From the NCBI RefSeq assembly GCF_001941345.1, contig NZ_CP009252.1, positions 1 to 53,466 of the forward strand: 53,466 nt of DNA, written 5' to 3'. This DNA comes from Corynebacterium stationis. GTDB taxonomy: Bacteria > Actinomycetota > Actinomycetes > Mycobacteriales > Mycobacteriaceae. Under the pieces are notes generated by a model. It worked only from the letters and a program-made list of their open reading frames with translations, was not told where the DNA came from and did no database searches. A program made the translations under genes and the position numbers. This document shows, piece by piece, positions 15,683-23,639 of the stretch (position 1 is the first letter of the stretch; every line of letters starts with the position of its first letter).

Positions 15683-16211
15683 CGAAACGAACACCTCCGC
15701 CGCTGCGCGCCGCATTGCAGGACGGATAAGCGCGCGAAACAAAAACCAGGCGCACTCGTACGACACCACGACCGCAGCCGAACAGCGACAGGCCACCGTC
15801 GCACATACGGACATGCCCGATAGTAAAAACCGACTCCTAGGAACCACTGCACGCCGCAGCGCCGCGGACTTTACTCAAATCGGAACTGTTAACGCCACGT
15901 CCGTGATCGTCCCCCACGACATCTACGAAAAGATGAAAACCATCAAGCAAGACCAAGGCATATCGCCAGCGCGCCAAATGCTTGACGCGCTCAGGCTCGA
16001 CAAAGACGGCGGTGACCTTAACCCCGGAGACACCCCACCAAGGCGGGGCAGAGGTTCAGGCACCGGTGGGCATAGCGTCCAAATACGCGTGCCCACCGAG
16101 GAATACCTCAACATCAAAGAACTGTCCCACAAGAAAAACCTGCCCATGTCGCAACTCTTCCTCAGTGCATGGAAACGCAAGTACAAATGGAAACCAGCCA
16201 AGAAAAGTTAA
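15675..16211 (+). CDS. Basic ParB-like DNA-binding partner of ParA (178 aa)
   Basis: The ATG at 15675 overlaps the parA stop region. The protein is rich in Arg, Lys, Thr and Ala. The first 60 residues look disordered and basic (SAAARRIAGRISARNKNQ), the middle contains TSVIVPHDIYEKMKTIKQDQ, and the C-terminus has VQIRVPTEEYLNIKELSHKK followed by NLPMSQLFLSAWKRKYKW. The two later segments each resemble a strand-helix-helix pattern as in ribbon-helix-helix proteins, possibly as a duplicated fold. It is not a classical HTH ParB. By position it should be the centromere-binding and autoregulatory partner of ParA. The targets are likely the ttgcaatatat palindromes nearby, which is inference. Confidence 0.75.
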   Translation: MANETNTSAAARRIAGRISARNKNQAHSYDTTTAAEQRQATVAHTDMPDSKNRLLGTTARRSAADFTQIGTVNATSVIVPHDIYEKMKTIKQDQGISPARQMLDALRLDKDGGDLNPGDTPPRRGRGSGTGGHSVQIRVPTEEYLNIKELSHKKNLPMSQLFLSAWKRKYKWKPAKKS

Positions 16212-16391
16212 AAATAGATGCATTACATATTGCATTAGATTTTTGTTGCGGTGGGTAGTGTTCCAATTTCCTCGCTATGCTGCGGGAATTGCCACACATC
16301 ATGATTGCCTGACCATCGTTGGACTGCTGGTGGGTTAACTCCCGTGGAAGATAGCCCCGAGTTAAAAGGTGACTTCTGCGCCCAGGCGCAA

Positions 16392-16433
16392 CCCCTGCCC
16401 AGCAGAGCTGGGCAGGGGTCTTTGTCTTTTTAG
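16392..16433 (+). terminator. Rho-independent terminator after parAB in repeat copy 2
   Basis: cccctgcccagc (16392-16403) pairs perfectly with gctgggcagggg (16407-16418), followed by tctttgtcttttt. It is placed to end the parAB transcript. Confidence 0.85.
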
Positions 16434-16668
16434 TCTTAATAAGCCCTGCGGGCATTGTAGCTACCACCTCCCTGCGGGCAAGTACTTTCGCGGCATAAAC
16501 CGCTGCGCTATTTATTCCACGATTACTTGCCCTCCAGTCGGCGGAAGCAATGGTGCAAAGCACCTTATTAAGCCAAAAAAGACCAGGAGGAACCCAGCGG
16601 AAACGGTGGCACCAGCGCGCGCAATTGCCGCGTTTACCAGCGGAAATAATCTTAAAAACAGCGTTAAA

Positions 16669-16702
16669 TATGTTGCAATATATAATGCAATATATTAAAC
16701 TA
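16669..16702 (+). promoter_or_regulatory. Palindromic operator and promoter, site 3 (partly degenerate)
   Basis: tatgttgcaatatataatgc (starting 16669) contains the ttgcaatatat half-site. The opposite half is shortened (gcaatatatt), and a taaact -10 element follows at 16694-16699. It corresponds to site 1 in repeat copy 1 and should drive the small genes from 16784 on, perhaps with looser repression. Confidence 0.6.
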
Positions 16703-16783
16703 GAGTTATCGCACACGGGGGACACCCCGAAGCGACCACACAAGACCAGGCCGGACACGGCCACCAACCGAAAGGAGCCAGAC

Positions 16784-16888
16784 ATGGCAACCAAAGAAAC
16801 CCCAACCATGGCAGAAGCACTAGCCCTACTCCAAACAGAGCTCGGCGCACGCCCAATCGGACACGACCAACTGCTCACCATCGGCTAA
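16784..16888 (+). CDS. Very small protein (34 aa)
   Basis: MATKETPTMAEALALLQTEL and 14 more residues, ending GHDQLLTIG. The ATG at 16784 has the same strong leader and ribosome site as the genes at 14051 and 17168, the best evidence that it is translated. The composition suggests one amphipathic helix. Its first codons (MATK) resemble the start of the 17168 gene (MATA), so it may be a shortened relative or simply a leader peptide. Confidence 0.45.
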   Translation: MATKETPTMAEALALLQTELGARPIGHDQLLTIG

Positions 16889-16895
16889 GCCCGTC

Positions 16896-17169
16896 AGGGG
16901 AGGGGCGCGCATTCCCCAGACCACGCGCACCACCACAAGACCACCGGCCAGACATGGCCACACAAAACAAAGGGGACACCCAATGAGCATCATGCTATGG
17001 CTAATCCTGCTGCTGTCCAGTGGAGCTGCGTTCACCGGATAAAACACCACCTACCGAATGACATGGCAACTAAGCCGCCAAGGTGGGGGAGGGGCGCGCA
17101 TTCCCCACACCACGCGCACCACCACAAGACCAGGCCGGACACGGCCACCAACCGAAAGGAGCCAGACAT
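16896..17169 (+). repeat. Repeated hairpin-leader cassettes
   Basis: A block beginning ggggaggggcgcgcattccc and running through ccacgcgcaccaccacaagacc occurs at 16896-16945 and again at 17084-17133. In the second copy it is followed by the complete leader ccggacacggccaccaaccg and gaaaggagccagac before the ATG at 17168. The first copy has a shortened leader before the 19-codon frame at 16983. The gggga(g)ggg/tcccc part can form a hairpin. The layout suggests that leader plus small gene has duplicated as a unit. Confidence 0.7.
16983..17042 (+). CDS. 19-residue hydrophobic micropeptide
   Basis: ATG at 16983, then SIMLWLILLLSSGAAFTG and TAA. The peptide is one short hydrophobic helix with a small polar end, much like membrane-acting leader or type I toxin peptides. 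aaagggga lies 9 bases upstream, a reasonable ribosome site. It sits between two leader cassettes. The frame is too short for proof by length, so this call rests on composition and ribosome site. Confidence 0.35.
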   Translation: MSIMLWLILLLSSGAAFTG

Positions 17170-17545
17170 GGCAACCGCAACGCCAACCCAACCCCTCGAC
17201 CTCGACACGGTAACCACGCAAACCCACGACATCACGGCTATACAAACCGTGATCACCGACGAGATAAAAGGCGCAACCGCACTCGACATACACGGGCATC
17301 CAATATCAGTGCTCGATACGACAGGCGACACACTCAGAGAAGCCGCCCTTGAGATGCAGAACTATTTCAACCTCTACGTCCAGGATGTAGTGCGAGACTT
17401 TCTTATCGAAGATGTCACCTATGACCACAACACAATCATCGTTACCCTCACCGGAGAAATATCCGTAAACACCGAAAATCGTTGTTCCAACCCCCAGTAT
17501 TTGTGGAGCCAAGTAATTATTGCCGCCACACCACGAAATCACTAG
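17168..17545 (+). CDS. Protein of unknown function (125 aa)
   Basis: The ATG at 17168 follows the third copy of the conserved leader and its gaaaggagcc ribosome site. The translation, 125 residues, is acidic and Thr-rich, with a first part TPTQPLDLDTVTTQTHDITA and a beta-rich end (YDHNTIIVTLTGEISVNTEN, LWSQVIIAATPRNH). No membrane helix or catalytic motif is visible, and I recognise no family. A hairpin at 17592-17621 follows. Confidence 0.6.
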   Translation: MATATPTQPLDLDTVTTQTHDITAIQTVITDEIKGATALDIHGHPISVLDTTGDTLREAALEMQNYFNLYVQDVVRDFLIEDVTYDHNTIIVTLTGEISVNTENRCSNPQYLWSQVIIAATPRNH

Positions 17546-17591
17546 AAAAGACAATCAAAACGCAACACAACCCCGAACCAAGCGCCTAAGA

Positions 17592-17621
17592 ACACCTGCT
17601 CGCCGCCAGGCGAGCAGGTGT
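17592..17621 (+). terminator. Hairpin between two small-gene units
   Basis: acacctgctcgcc (17592-17604) and its exact complement (17609-17621) with a gcca loop. There is no T tract, so it may be an attenuator or pausing hairpin for the gene at 17666. Confidence 0.5.
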
Positions 17622-17665
17622 CAACGCCACCAGAATTGCTTCAAGCACAAACGAAAAGGAACGCC

Positions 17666-18337
17666 ATGGACAGGCAGACCACGCGCATCAAGCTAGACAC
17701 AGACTATCCACGCCGCCCAAGCCCATATCTCCTTCATTGGATGCCGATCACCCATACATCCGCAGGCGGGAAGGAACACACAATATGGAAAGACGAAAGC
17801 CAACTCCCTATCGACATCGATCACCGCCACGACGGAGGATATAGCGCAGAAAGCGTCAGCATCGTCGAGCCGGGAACAACGGCCCACTTTCTTGCTGAGG
17901 AAGTTGGCAGCATAGAGAAATTGAAGCCGGGAATGTTCTATCTAGAACCTGTCGACTATGAAGAAACGCTCGACTACGCGCCGGAAGATGATCCAATGTA
18001 CGGGGTAGACGTACTTACTTCCGATGTCACATTGAACACTGCCTATCCATGCGAGCCTATTCCTTACCGCATCCACTGGCTCCCGCAACCGTATAAGACA
18101 AAACACGGCCTAAAAGCCATGATATGGAGCAGGGAAGAAGGACCACCAGTGCGCATTAGTATCGATCCCAGCACGCTAGAAGAATACTTCGATGAAGTAA
18201 TAGCAAAGGCTAGTGATGCTTTCGGCGGACAGGAGAACTACCAGGCGTACCAAGTCGACAATCTTGAAGAGCTAGAACGCGGCGCCTACTACATAGAGCG
18301 ACTAGAAACGGAGTCAAGCGATAACGCCAAAGAATAG
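17666..18337 (+). CDS. Internally duplicated acidic protein of unknown function (223 aa)
   Basis: The ATG at 17666 is preferred over upstream ATGs because aaaagg lies 7 bases before it. The protein is acidic and has two related halves. Half one reads LDTDYPRRPSPYLLHWMPI and later EHTIWKDE...LPIDIDH. Half two reads LNTAYPCEPIPYRIHWLP and later KAMIWSREE...VRISIDP. Each half ends with a similar tail, EKLKPGMFYLEPVDYEE versus EELERGAYYIERLETE. This looks like a tandem duplicated domain of about 110 residues. No catalytic motif, signal peptide or membrane segment is visible. A bidirectional terminator follows at 18360. Confidence 0.7.
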   Translation: MDRQTTRIKLDTDYPRRPSPYLLHWMPITHTSAGGKEHTIWKDESQLPIDIDHRHDGGYSAESVSIVEPGTTAHFLAEEVGSIEKLKPGMFYLEPVDYEETLDYAPEDDPMYGVDVLTSDVTLNTAYPCEPIPYRIHWLPQPYKTKHGLKAMIWSREEGPPVRISIDPSTLEEYFDEVIAKASDAFGGQENYQAYQVDNLEELERGAYYIERLETESSDNAKE

Positions 18338-18359
18338 CCACCGCCGCCAAAAAATAAAC

Positions 18360-18389
18360 AGCGCCCGGCCACATCGTGGCCGGGCGCTA
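18360..18389. terminator. Bidirectional terminator between convergent genes
   Basis: agcgcccggccac (18360-18372) and gtggccgggcgct (18376-18388) form a 13-bp stem with a three-base loop, between the stop at 18337 and the convergent HNH gene ending at 18402. Confidence 0.75.
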
Positions 18390-18401
18390 ACTTGTTAACG
18401 G

Positions 18402-18968
18402 CTACCAGAGTCGCGATTGATTTTCGTCGAGCACGTTGAAATCGCGCGCAGCGCGCAAGGCATCCTCGTCCCAACCGTTACGCACAGCGTCTCGCACCAA
18501 CTGCGAACGCAAGGCACGGCCGGCACTTCCCGATCCCGGAGAGCTACCAGCATGCCTGCCACGGTCAACTGCCCAAGAAATATTTTCTGCCTGCGTTGTC
18601 GAACGCACGTGATAGGAGCCAACGCGCACGCACAGCGGCTCGCAGCAGAAGTGCTCGCCTACTAAGCCTTGGGGAATTTCTTTACCAGTGGCAATCATCA
18701 ACGCGAATCGGTGGGCAGAGACTGTTCGCCGGTGTCCGCCAACTTGCCACGAAAAACGGCCATACCCGTCAGGCGTTGAAATCGGTCCGACCCACAGCCA
18801 ACACGCTGATCCAGGGCCGCGAACCACGTTCGACCAAAACCGGCGAATAGCTTTCTCATCGGGACGCAAGGAAGAATCAAAGGTAACGCCACGACGCACG
18901 CGGGGGAGAGGAGTCGCTGTGCGTTCTTCTCCCGCGAGTTCGAATAACGGAATGTCTTTACCAGACAC
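18402..18968 (-). CDS. HNH endonuclease-like protein (188 aa)
   Basis: Residues about 55-140 follow the pattern of the HNH_3 nucleases common in phages and plasmids: GSACWLWVGPISTPDGYGRF, then VSAHRFALMIATGKEIPQGL, EHFCCEPLCVRV, and HVRSTTQAENI. The His of SAHR, the His of GEHF, the Cys pair and the final His line up with the metal-binding and catalytic positions. The start is a GTG at 18966-18968. The gene follows the one at 18972 with a 3-bp gap, so the two form an operon. It may be a free-standing homing-type nuclease or a defence component. The unusual CVRVGSYHV spacing leaves activity uncertain. Confidence 0.75.
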   Translation of the reverse strand: MSGKDIPLFELAGEERTATPLPRVRRGVTFDSSLRPDEKAIRRFWSNVVRGPGSACWLWVGPISTPDGYGRFSWQVGGHRRTVSAHRFALMIATGKEIPQGLVGEHFCCEPLCVRVGSYHVRSTTQAENISWAVDRGRHAGSSPGSGSAGRALRSQLVRDAVRNGWDEDALRAARDFNVLDENQSRLW

Positions 18969-18971
18969 AAG

Positions 18972-19298
18972 CTAGATATTATCCGAAGAATTATCCAACA
19001 TATTTGACTCCGATGAATCGTCCTCGTCCTCCGGGCGCTCCAATTCCTCTGCCCGTTTGATGATCGCCCGCAGGCGATTAACGCTTAGACCCGTGGAGTC
19101 TGCCGCTTCGTCCATTGTTACGCCGTTGTCTTGAAGTTTCCGGATAGCTTTCGCGGACTCAATCGTCGCCAACTCAATTGCTTCTTCTTGTGCGGCAATC
19201 TCGGTGAATTGCTCCACTTTCAATTTGAGGACTGCCTGAACCTTCTGGTTCATTTGCTTACGAATGGATGCACGAGAATTTCTTTTTACTGTAGCCAT
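18972..19298 (-). CDS. Small helix-turn-helix-like protein (108 aa)
   Basis: A charged, helical protein beginning MATVKRNSRASIRKQMNQKV. A central segment, NGVTMDEAADSTGLSVNRLR, has the spacing of a helix-turn-helix, followed by an acidic tail (EELERPEDEDDSSESNM). It is the first gene of a two-gene minus-strand unit with the HNH protein. It lies directly beside the candidate oriT of the relaxase, which starts in the opposite direction. It may therefore be a relaxosome accessory protein binding near oriT, which is inference from position only. Confidence 0.6.
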   Translation of the reverse strand: MATVKRNSRASIRKQMNQKVQAVLKLKVEQFTEIAAQEEAIELATIESAKAIRKLQDNGVTMDEAADSTGLSVNRLRAIIKRAEELERPEDEDDSSESNMLDNSSDNI

Positions 19299-19425
19299 GC
19301 CCCCACACTACAACGCAACACAACCTAAATCGAGACCAATATTCTTTTCTCCACTAGTTGATGTTCATCCTAGGCTAAGTTTCCAAAATTCTCACGCCTG
19401 GACTTTCTTCTTTCTCTCATTAAGC

Positions 19426-19491
19426 CGTTGTTTGTCTCCCGTTGTTTGTCGGTCAGACAAACTCGTTTCTGTCGCTGTTTCGCTTAGCGAC
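19426..19491. other. Candidate origin of transfer (oriT) upstream of traA
   Basis: The gap between the divergent genes holds an 11-bp direct repeat cgttgtttgtc (19426-19436 and 19440-19450). It also holds an inverted repeat gtttgtc/gacaaac (19444-19450, 19456-19462), and a second inverted repeat gtcgct/agcgac (19471-19476, 19486-19491). MobF relaxases usually nick beside such repeats just upstream of their own gene. The nic site itself cannot be read from the sequence alone. Confidence 0.6.
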
Positions 19492-19607
19492 CCCCGCTTT
19501 GTTGTTACACACCTATTGCTGATAATCAGACTTTCGGTTTTTGCAGCTCACAGGCTCGTGCTTGGCGTGGGCTGGAACCCGTAATCTTTTGCTCATAAGA
19601 TGGCTTT

Positions 19608-22600
19608 ATGTTGTCCATGAGAATCGTTCACGCCGGGGAAGGTTACGCCTACCTGATGAACTCTGTGGCGACTCATGATGATACTTCTGCGCCGGAAATG
19701 AGCCTTGGCGACTACTACAATGCGAACGGAACTCCTCCTGGTCGGTGGTTCGGTCAAGGGTTAAAAGGGCTTGGTGAAACCACGGCGATTGCCGGAACTG
19801 TGGTTGTTGATGAGCAAATGGCAGCGCTATACGGCGAGGGTATGCACCCGGATGCTGATGCAAGAATTGATGCCGGTGCCGAGCTAAAAGATGTGCAATT
19901 AGGGCGCACCTATCCGTACTTTACGGGCAACGATCCAGTGCTTGAAGCGGTGAAAAAGGCGGAGAAGTCGTTTCGTTTAGAGCATGGTCGGCGTGCTGAT
20001 TCCGAGGAAAGAAACCGCATGGCCTTTAAGATTGCGGTACCGTTTTACTTGGAAGAAACTGGTGCTATAGAAGCCCCAGAGCGTGACGTTTTGGCGTGGT
20101 TGAACGAGAAGAAGAATAGAGTCAAGCAGCCCACGTCGGGTGTGGACTTGACGTTTTCTCCCGCAAAATCTGTGTCTTTAGTGTGGGCATTAGGTGATGA
20201 TGAAACGCGTCAAACGATTGAAAAGATTCACCAGCAGGCAGTAGAAGATACTCTGAAAGAGGTTGAAGAAGAGTTCCTTTTCACCCGTACTGGCGCACGC
20301 AGTGAGCGTGTTATTAAAGCGCGCGGGATGATTGCATCAACGTTTATGCACTATGACACTCGTGCAGGTGATCCTGATTTACATACGCACTGTTTGATTT
20401 CTAATAAGGTGCAAGCCGCCCCTGGACAGCAGGGGTTAGATGATGATCAAGCAGATAAGTGGCGCTCACTTGATGCCCGTTATTTGCTGAAAAACTCCGC
20501 GAGGATTGGGCAACGCTATCAAGTAAAGATGGCGCAAGCGTTAGGTCAGGAGCTTGATTTAGAGTTCTACGAACGCGATTCTGACGAAGGTAAAGCGCCC
20601 GTGTGGGAGGTCGCTGGCATTGATGAAGAGTTGATAAATTCTGCCTCTCAACGTCGCGCGGGCGCGCGGCCAGTGTATGAAGAATACGCTGAAAAGTACC
20701 GCACCACCCATGGCCATTACCCGGATATGCGCACGCGCAACAAGCTGTGGCAGGCAGCAATTTTGGAAACTCGTGACGCGAAAAAGCCCGCTCGTTCCTT
20801 GGCAGAACACCGCGAAGAATGGAAAGAACTACTCGGTGGAGGGCAAGAACTCGACCTCGATTCTTTGCGTCACCGCGGTAAAATTTATGCGTCCCGGAGC
20901 GTGTTTCCTGCCGATAGTTCTTCCGATGAGTGCGTATTCGCAGTTGCGGAACTAGCAGAAAAGTCGGTCAACGATACCCGCCAGCGTCGTGCAGAATTTA
21001 ACATCCGACACCTCGAAACCAGCGTGTCCATGCACCTGACGAACTGGAAGTTCGACAACGAAACCCACAGCGATCACGTGCGTCAAGAAGTCCTAGAGTA
21101 TGCAAAAAAGCACCTGCTAACCGAGCTTGGTGTGGTTGATTCCTCTCATCTTCCTGCCGCTCTAGTGCGCGAAGATGGACAACTAATCACCGCCGAGCAC
21201 GACGGTATTACCTACGCTGCACACGCAACGTTGGAAGAAGAACACAAGGTCCTCGCTAGTCTTAATGAGCTAACCGGTTACACCATAAGTGATGAAGCTG
21301 TCGACCAGGCGCTGCAACGGAATGTTGAAAAGCACGGCTTTGCGCTTAATGATGGACAGGCAAAGATGGCACATTCTTTGCTTGTTACTGGCGAGAAATT
21401 AGCGTGTGCGGTTGGTCCTGCTGGTACTGGTAAGACTGCATCAATGGCGGTTGTGGCTGACGCTTGGAAGAATCAAAACCGTCAGGTGATTGGTCTAGCC
21501 CCGTCCGCACGCGCTGCCCGACAGCTTGGACAAGACGCGGATATTACCGCACAGACCTTAGCCGCGTTGACCTATCGTTGGCGCGGAATCATCGGAGATA
21601 GCCCCCGAGATACATCGAAGTTGGGCATAGAAATTAACCCTGGGGACATGCTGCTGGTTGATGAAGCGGGCATGGCCACGACCGCAGATCTGGCGGCATT
21701 GACGGAAATTGCCGATGAAACAGGCGCAGTGATCCGTATGGTGGGCGACCCACACCAGCTCGACGCAGTCGAAACTGGTGGACTCTTCCGTACGATGGTG
21801 CGCCAATCTAATGCGGTCGAACTCGACACTGTGATGCGCATGGGTGCCGATGTTGAGCAGGCAGATACCTCCACACGGTTGCGTCACGGTGACGTAACTG
21901 CACTGGATCTCTACCGTCAACGCGGTTGGGTTCATGGTGGTGCTCGCCAGGACATGATTGCGGATGCTGTTGAAGCGCACTTAGGGGACCTTGGTGCTGA
22001 GATTGATTCTGTCGTGATTGCTAGTCGCAAAGAAGATGTCGCAACTGCCAATGCTTTGATTCAATCCGAGCTAATAGAACGTGGCGTTGTCCGTGCTTCA
22101 TCTTCTGGAATTGCACTGGCTGATGATGCCCGTGCGCTCGTAGGCGATACAATCTTGACGCGCAAAAATGACACGTTGCCGAGTGGTCGCCGCGTGCTCA
22201 ATGGTGAGCGTTTCGAAGTTGCAGGGCTTTTAGATGATGGTTCTTTGTCTGTTCGGGAGCTAAACGGTAAGAACAAAACCATGGTGTTGCCTGCTGATTA
22301 CGTGCGGGAGCACGTGCAATTAGGTTATGCCTCTACTGTGTATCGCGCGCAGGGTATTACGGTGGAAAATGCTCGTGCGATTGTGGGAGCAGAAACCGAT
22401 CGCCGCGCGCTGTATGTGGCTATGACGCGCGCCAAGTGGCAAAACCACGTCTATGTGGCCGATGATCTTCCCTTTGATTTCGACGCAGAACAAGCTCACT
22501 GGCATATGTCTGGTGAGGATAAGCCGGACTACAACGATATTTTAGAGCGCATTGTGCTGCGGGATTCTGGCCAGCGCAGCGCTAATGATCAGCAGCGAGA

Positions 22601-23639
22601 ACTGGTAAATAAGGCAGAAAGCACGCAACAGCGACGCGAGCTATTTTCTACCGCCGCAGATATGCTGCACACCGATTACCGACGCGAAGTAGTCGAACCT
22701 GCCGTTATCCGTGCGCTAGGTGAGTTGCCCGCAACTATGACCAATGGTCTAGATCATGACCAGGCCGTGGAGCGTATTTCTACCTCTATCCAGCGGTTGA
22801 ACCAGGCCGGTATCAACGGTCTACGCGAGCTATCTTTTGCCACAGACGGATTAGAAGGTGCTGAGGATGTCGGGGCAGTTATCCAGCATCGACTAGAACA
22901 ACAACGCCCAGAAGCTACTCCTGAACTGGTTGTATTGCCGCCGCGTCACGATAGTGATGATGGGCAGCTCTATGACTGGGCAGAAGCCGCACGCATTGAC
23001 CTTGCTGAGGACAAACCACGTCAGCTACGTCCAGTCGAGCCTCCACTTCCTGATAGTGGAGAAGTCCGCGGTAGAGATTTGCGCTTTGCAGATTTGCGCG
23101 GGGTCGAGCTAAACCGGTTGAAGTTTGTTGATTGTGATCTGTCTGGAGCAGTCTTTGATGATGCCGATATTCACCGCACCATGTTTGAGGACTGCGACTT
23201 GAGTTCCACGTCCTGGCGCAACGTAGGAATCGGTGTTGGTGACTCACCATTTGCCGTCAATCAAATTGTCGGTTGTGAACTGACAGGCGCTGATTTCACC
23301 AAGGCTCAGGCTCGCAACTTGCGCTTGGTCAATTCCACTGCGGATAAGATTCAGTTTGGCCTAGCCGAACTATCTGGGCTGCATATCAGCAATACGACTC
23401 TGACAAACACTGACTGGAGTGGCACTGATATTAAGTCAGCCACGGTTGTCGATTGCCAGCTTGATGCAACGGTACCGGAAGAACTAGTAGCGGCAGCTGA
23501 GGAACTCATCGCAGAACGCGAAAAGCGCGCCGAAGCATCCCGACGCGCTCACTACGCAGGGGCCGATAACATTTGGCCAGAAGAACAAGTCACCAGCCAA
23601 GAAGCAGAGCCTAGTGTTGGAGAAAGTCCTGAGCTATAG
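19608..23639 (+). CDS. traA: MobF relaxase-helicase TraA with C-terminal pentapeptide repeats (1343 aa)
   Basis: This protein nicks oriT, stays bound to the strand and unwinds it during conjugation. Residues 1-300 form the TrwC/MobF relaxase domain, with N-terminal Tyr residues (GEGYAYLMNSV), VDLTFSPAKSVSLVWAL, and the metal-binding His triad in HYDTRAGDPDLHTHCLISNK (about 247-265). From about 600 a RecD-like helicase follows: Walker A GPAGTGKT, Walker B LLVDEAGMATTADLAAL, GDPHQLDAVETGG, and late motifs YASTVYRAQG and ALYVAMTRAK. Residues about 1150-1290 consist of pentapeptide repeats (FADLRG, CDLSGAVFDDADI, CELTGADFTKA, TLTNTDWSGTDIKS). The usual C-terminus of MobF TraA proteins is a coiled or acidic tail, so this fusion is odd. 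The ATG is at 19608, with another at 19617; the ribosome site is weak. No T4SS or coupling protein genes are nearby. Confidence 0.93.
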   Translation: MLSMRIVHAGEGYAYLMNSVATHDDTSAPEMSLGDYYNANGTPPGRWFGQGLKGLGETTAIAGTVVVDEQMAALYGEGMHPDADARIDAGAELKDVQLGRTYPYFTGNDPVLEAVKKAEKSFRLEHGRRADSEERNRMAFKIAVPFYLEETGAIEAPERDVLAWLNEKKNRVKQPTSGVDLTFSPAKSVSLVWALGDDETRQTIEKIHQQAVEDTLKEVEEEFLFTRTGARSERVIKARGMIASTFMHYDTRAGDPDLHTHCLISNKVQAAPGQQGLDDDQADKWRSLDARYLLKNSARIGQRYQVKMAQALGQELDLEFYERDSDEGKAPVWEVAGIDEELINSASQRRAGARPVYEEYAEKYRTTHGHYPDMRTRNKLWQAAILETRDAKKPARSLAEHREEWKELLGGGQELDLDSLRHRGKIYASRSVFPADSSSDECVFAVAELAEKSVNDTRQRRAEFNIRHLETSVSMHLTNWKFDNETHSDHVRQEVLEYAKKHLLTELGVVDSSHLPAALVREDGQLITAEHDGITYAAHATLEEEHKVLASLNELTGYTISDEAVDQALQRNVEKHGFALNDGQAKMAHSLLVTGEKLACAVGPAGTGKTASMAVVADAWKNQNRQVIGLAPSARAARQLGQDADITAQTLAALTYRWRGIIGDSPRDTSKLGIEINPGDMLLVDEAGMATTADLAALTEIADETGAVIRMVGDPHQLDAVETGGLFRTMVRQSNAVELDTVMRMGADVEQADTSTRLRHGDVTALDLYRQRGWVHGGARQDMIADAVEAHLGDLGAEIDSVVIASRKEDVATANALIQSELIERGVVRASSSGIALADDARALVGDTILTRKNDTLPSGRRVLNGERFEVAGLLDDGSLSVRELNGKNKTMVLPADYVREHVQLGYASTVYRAQGITVENARAIVGAETDRRALYVAMTRAKWQNHVYVADDLPFDFDAEQAHWHMSGEDKPDYNDILERIVLRDSGQRSANDQQRELVNKAESTQQRRELFSTAADMLHTDYRREVVEPAVIRALGELPATMTNGLDHDQAVERISTSIQRLNQAGINGLRELSFATDGLEGAEDVGAVIQHRLEQQRPEATPELVVLPPRHDSDDGQLYDWAEAARIDLAEDKPRQLRPVEPPLPDSGEVRGRDLRFADLRGVELNRLKFVDCDLSGAVFDDADIHRTMFEDCDLSSTSWRNVGIGVGDSPFAVNQIVGCELTGADFTKAQARNLRLVNSTADKIQFGLAELSGLHISNTTLTNTDWSGTDIKSATVVDCQLDATVPEELVAAAEELIAEREKRAEASRRAHYAGADNIWPEEQVTSQEAEPSVGESPEL

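Larger units (their letters stand above)
16219..16786 (+). repeat. 570-bp direct repeat, copy 2 (non-coding leader region)
   Basis: Nearly the same sequence as 13483-14053, with scattered substitutions and small indels. It has the same order of palindrome, hairpins, terminator (16392-16433), promoter palindrome and leader ending in gaaaggagccagac. The first palindrome and the operator have decayed compared with copy 1, and the operator keeps only one good half plus a partial half. The copy begins just after the ParB-like gene, so parAB and three small features lie between two direct repeats and could be lost by recombination. Confidence 0.85.
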
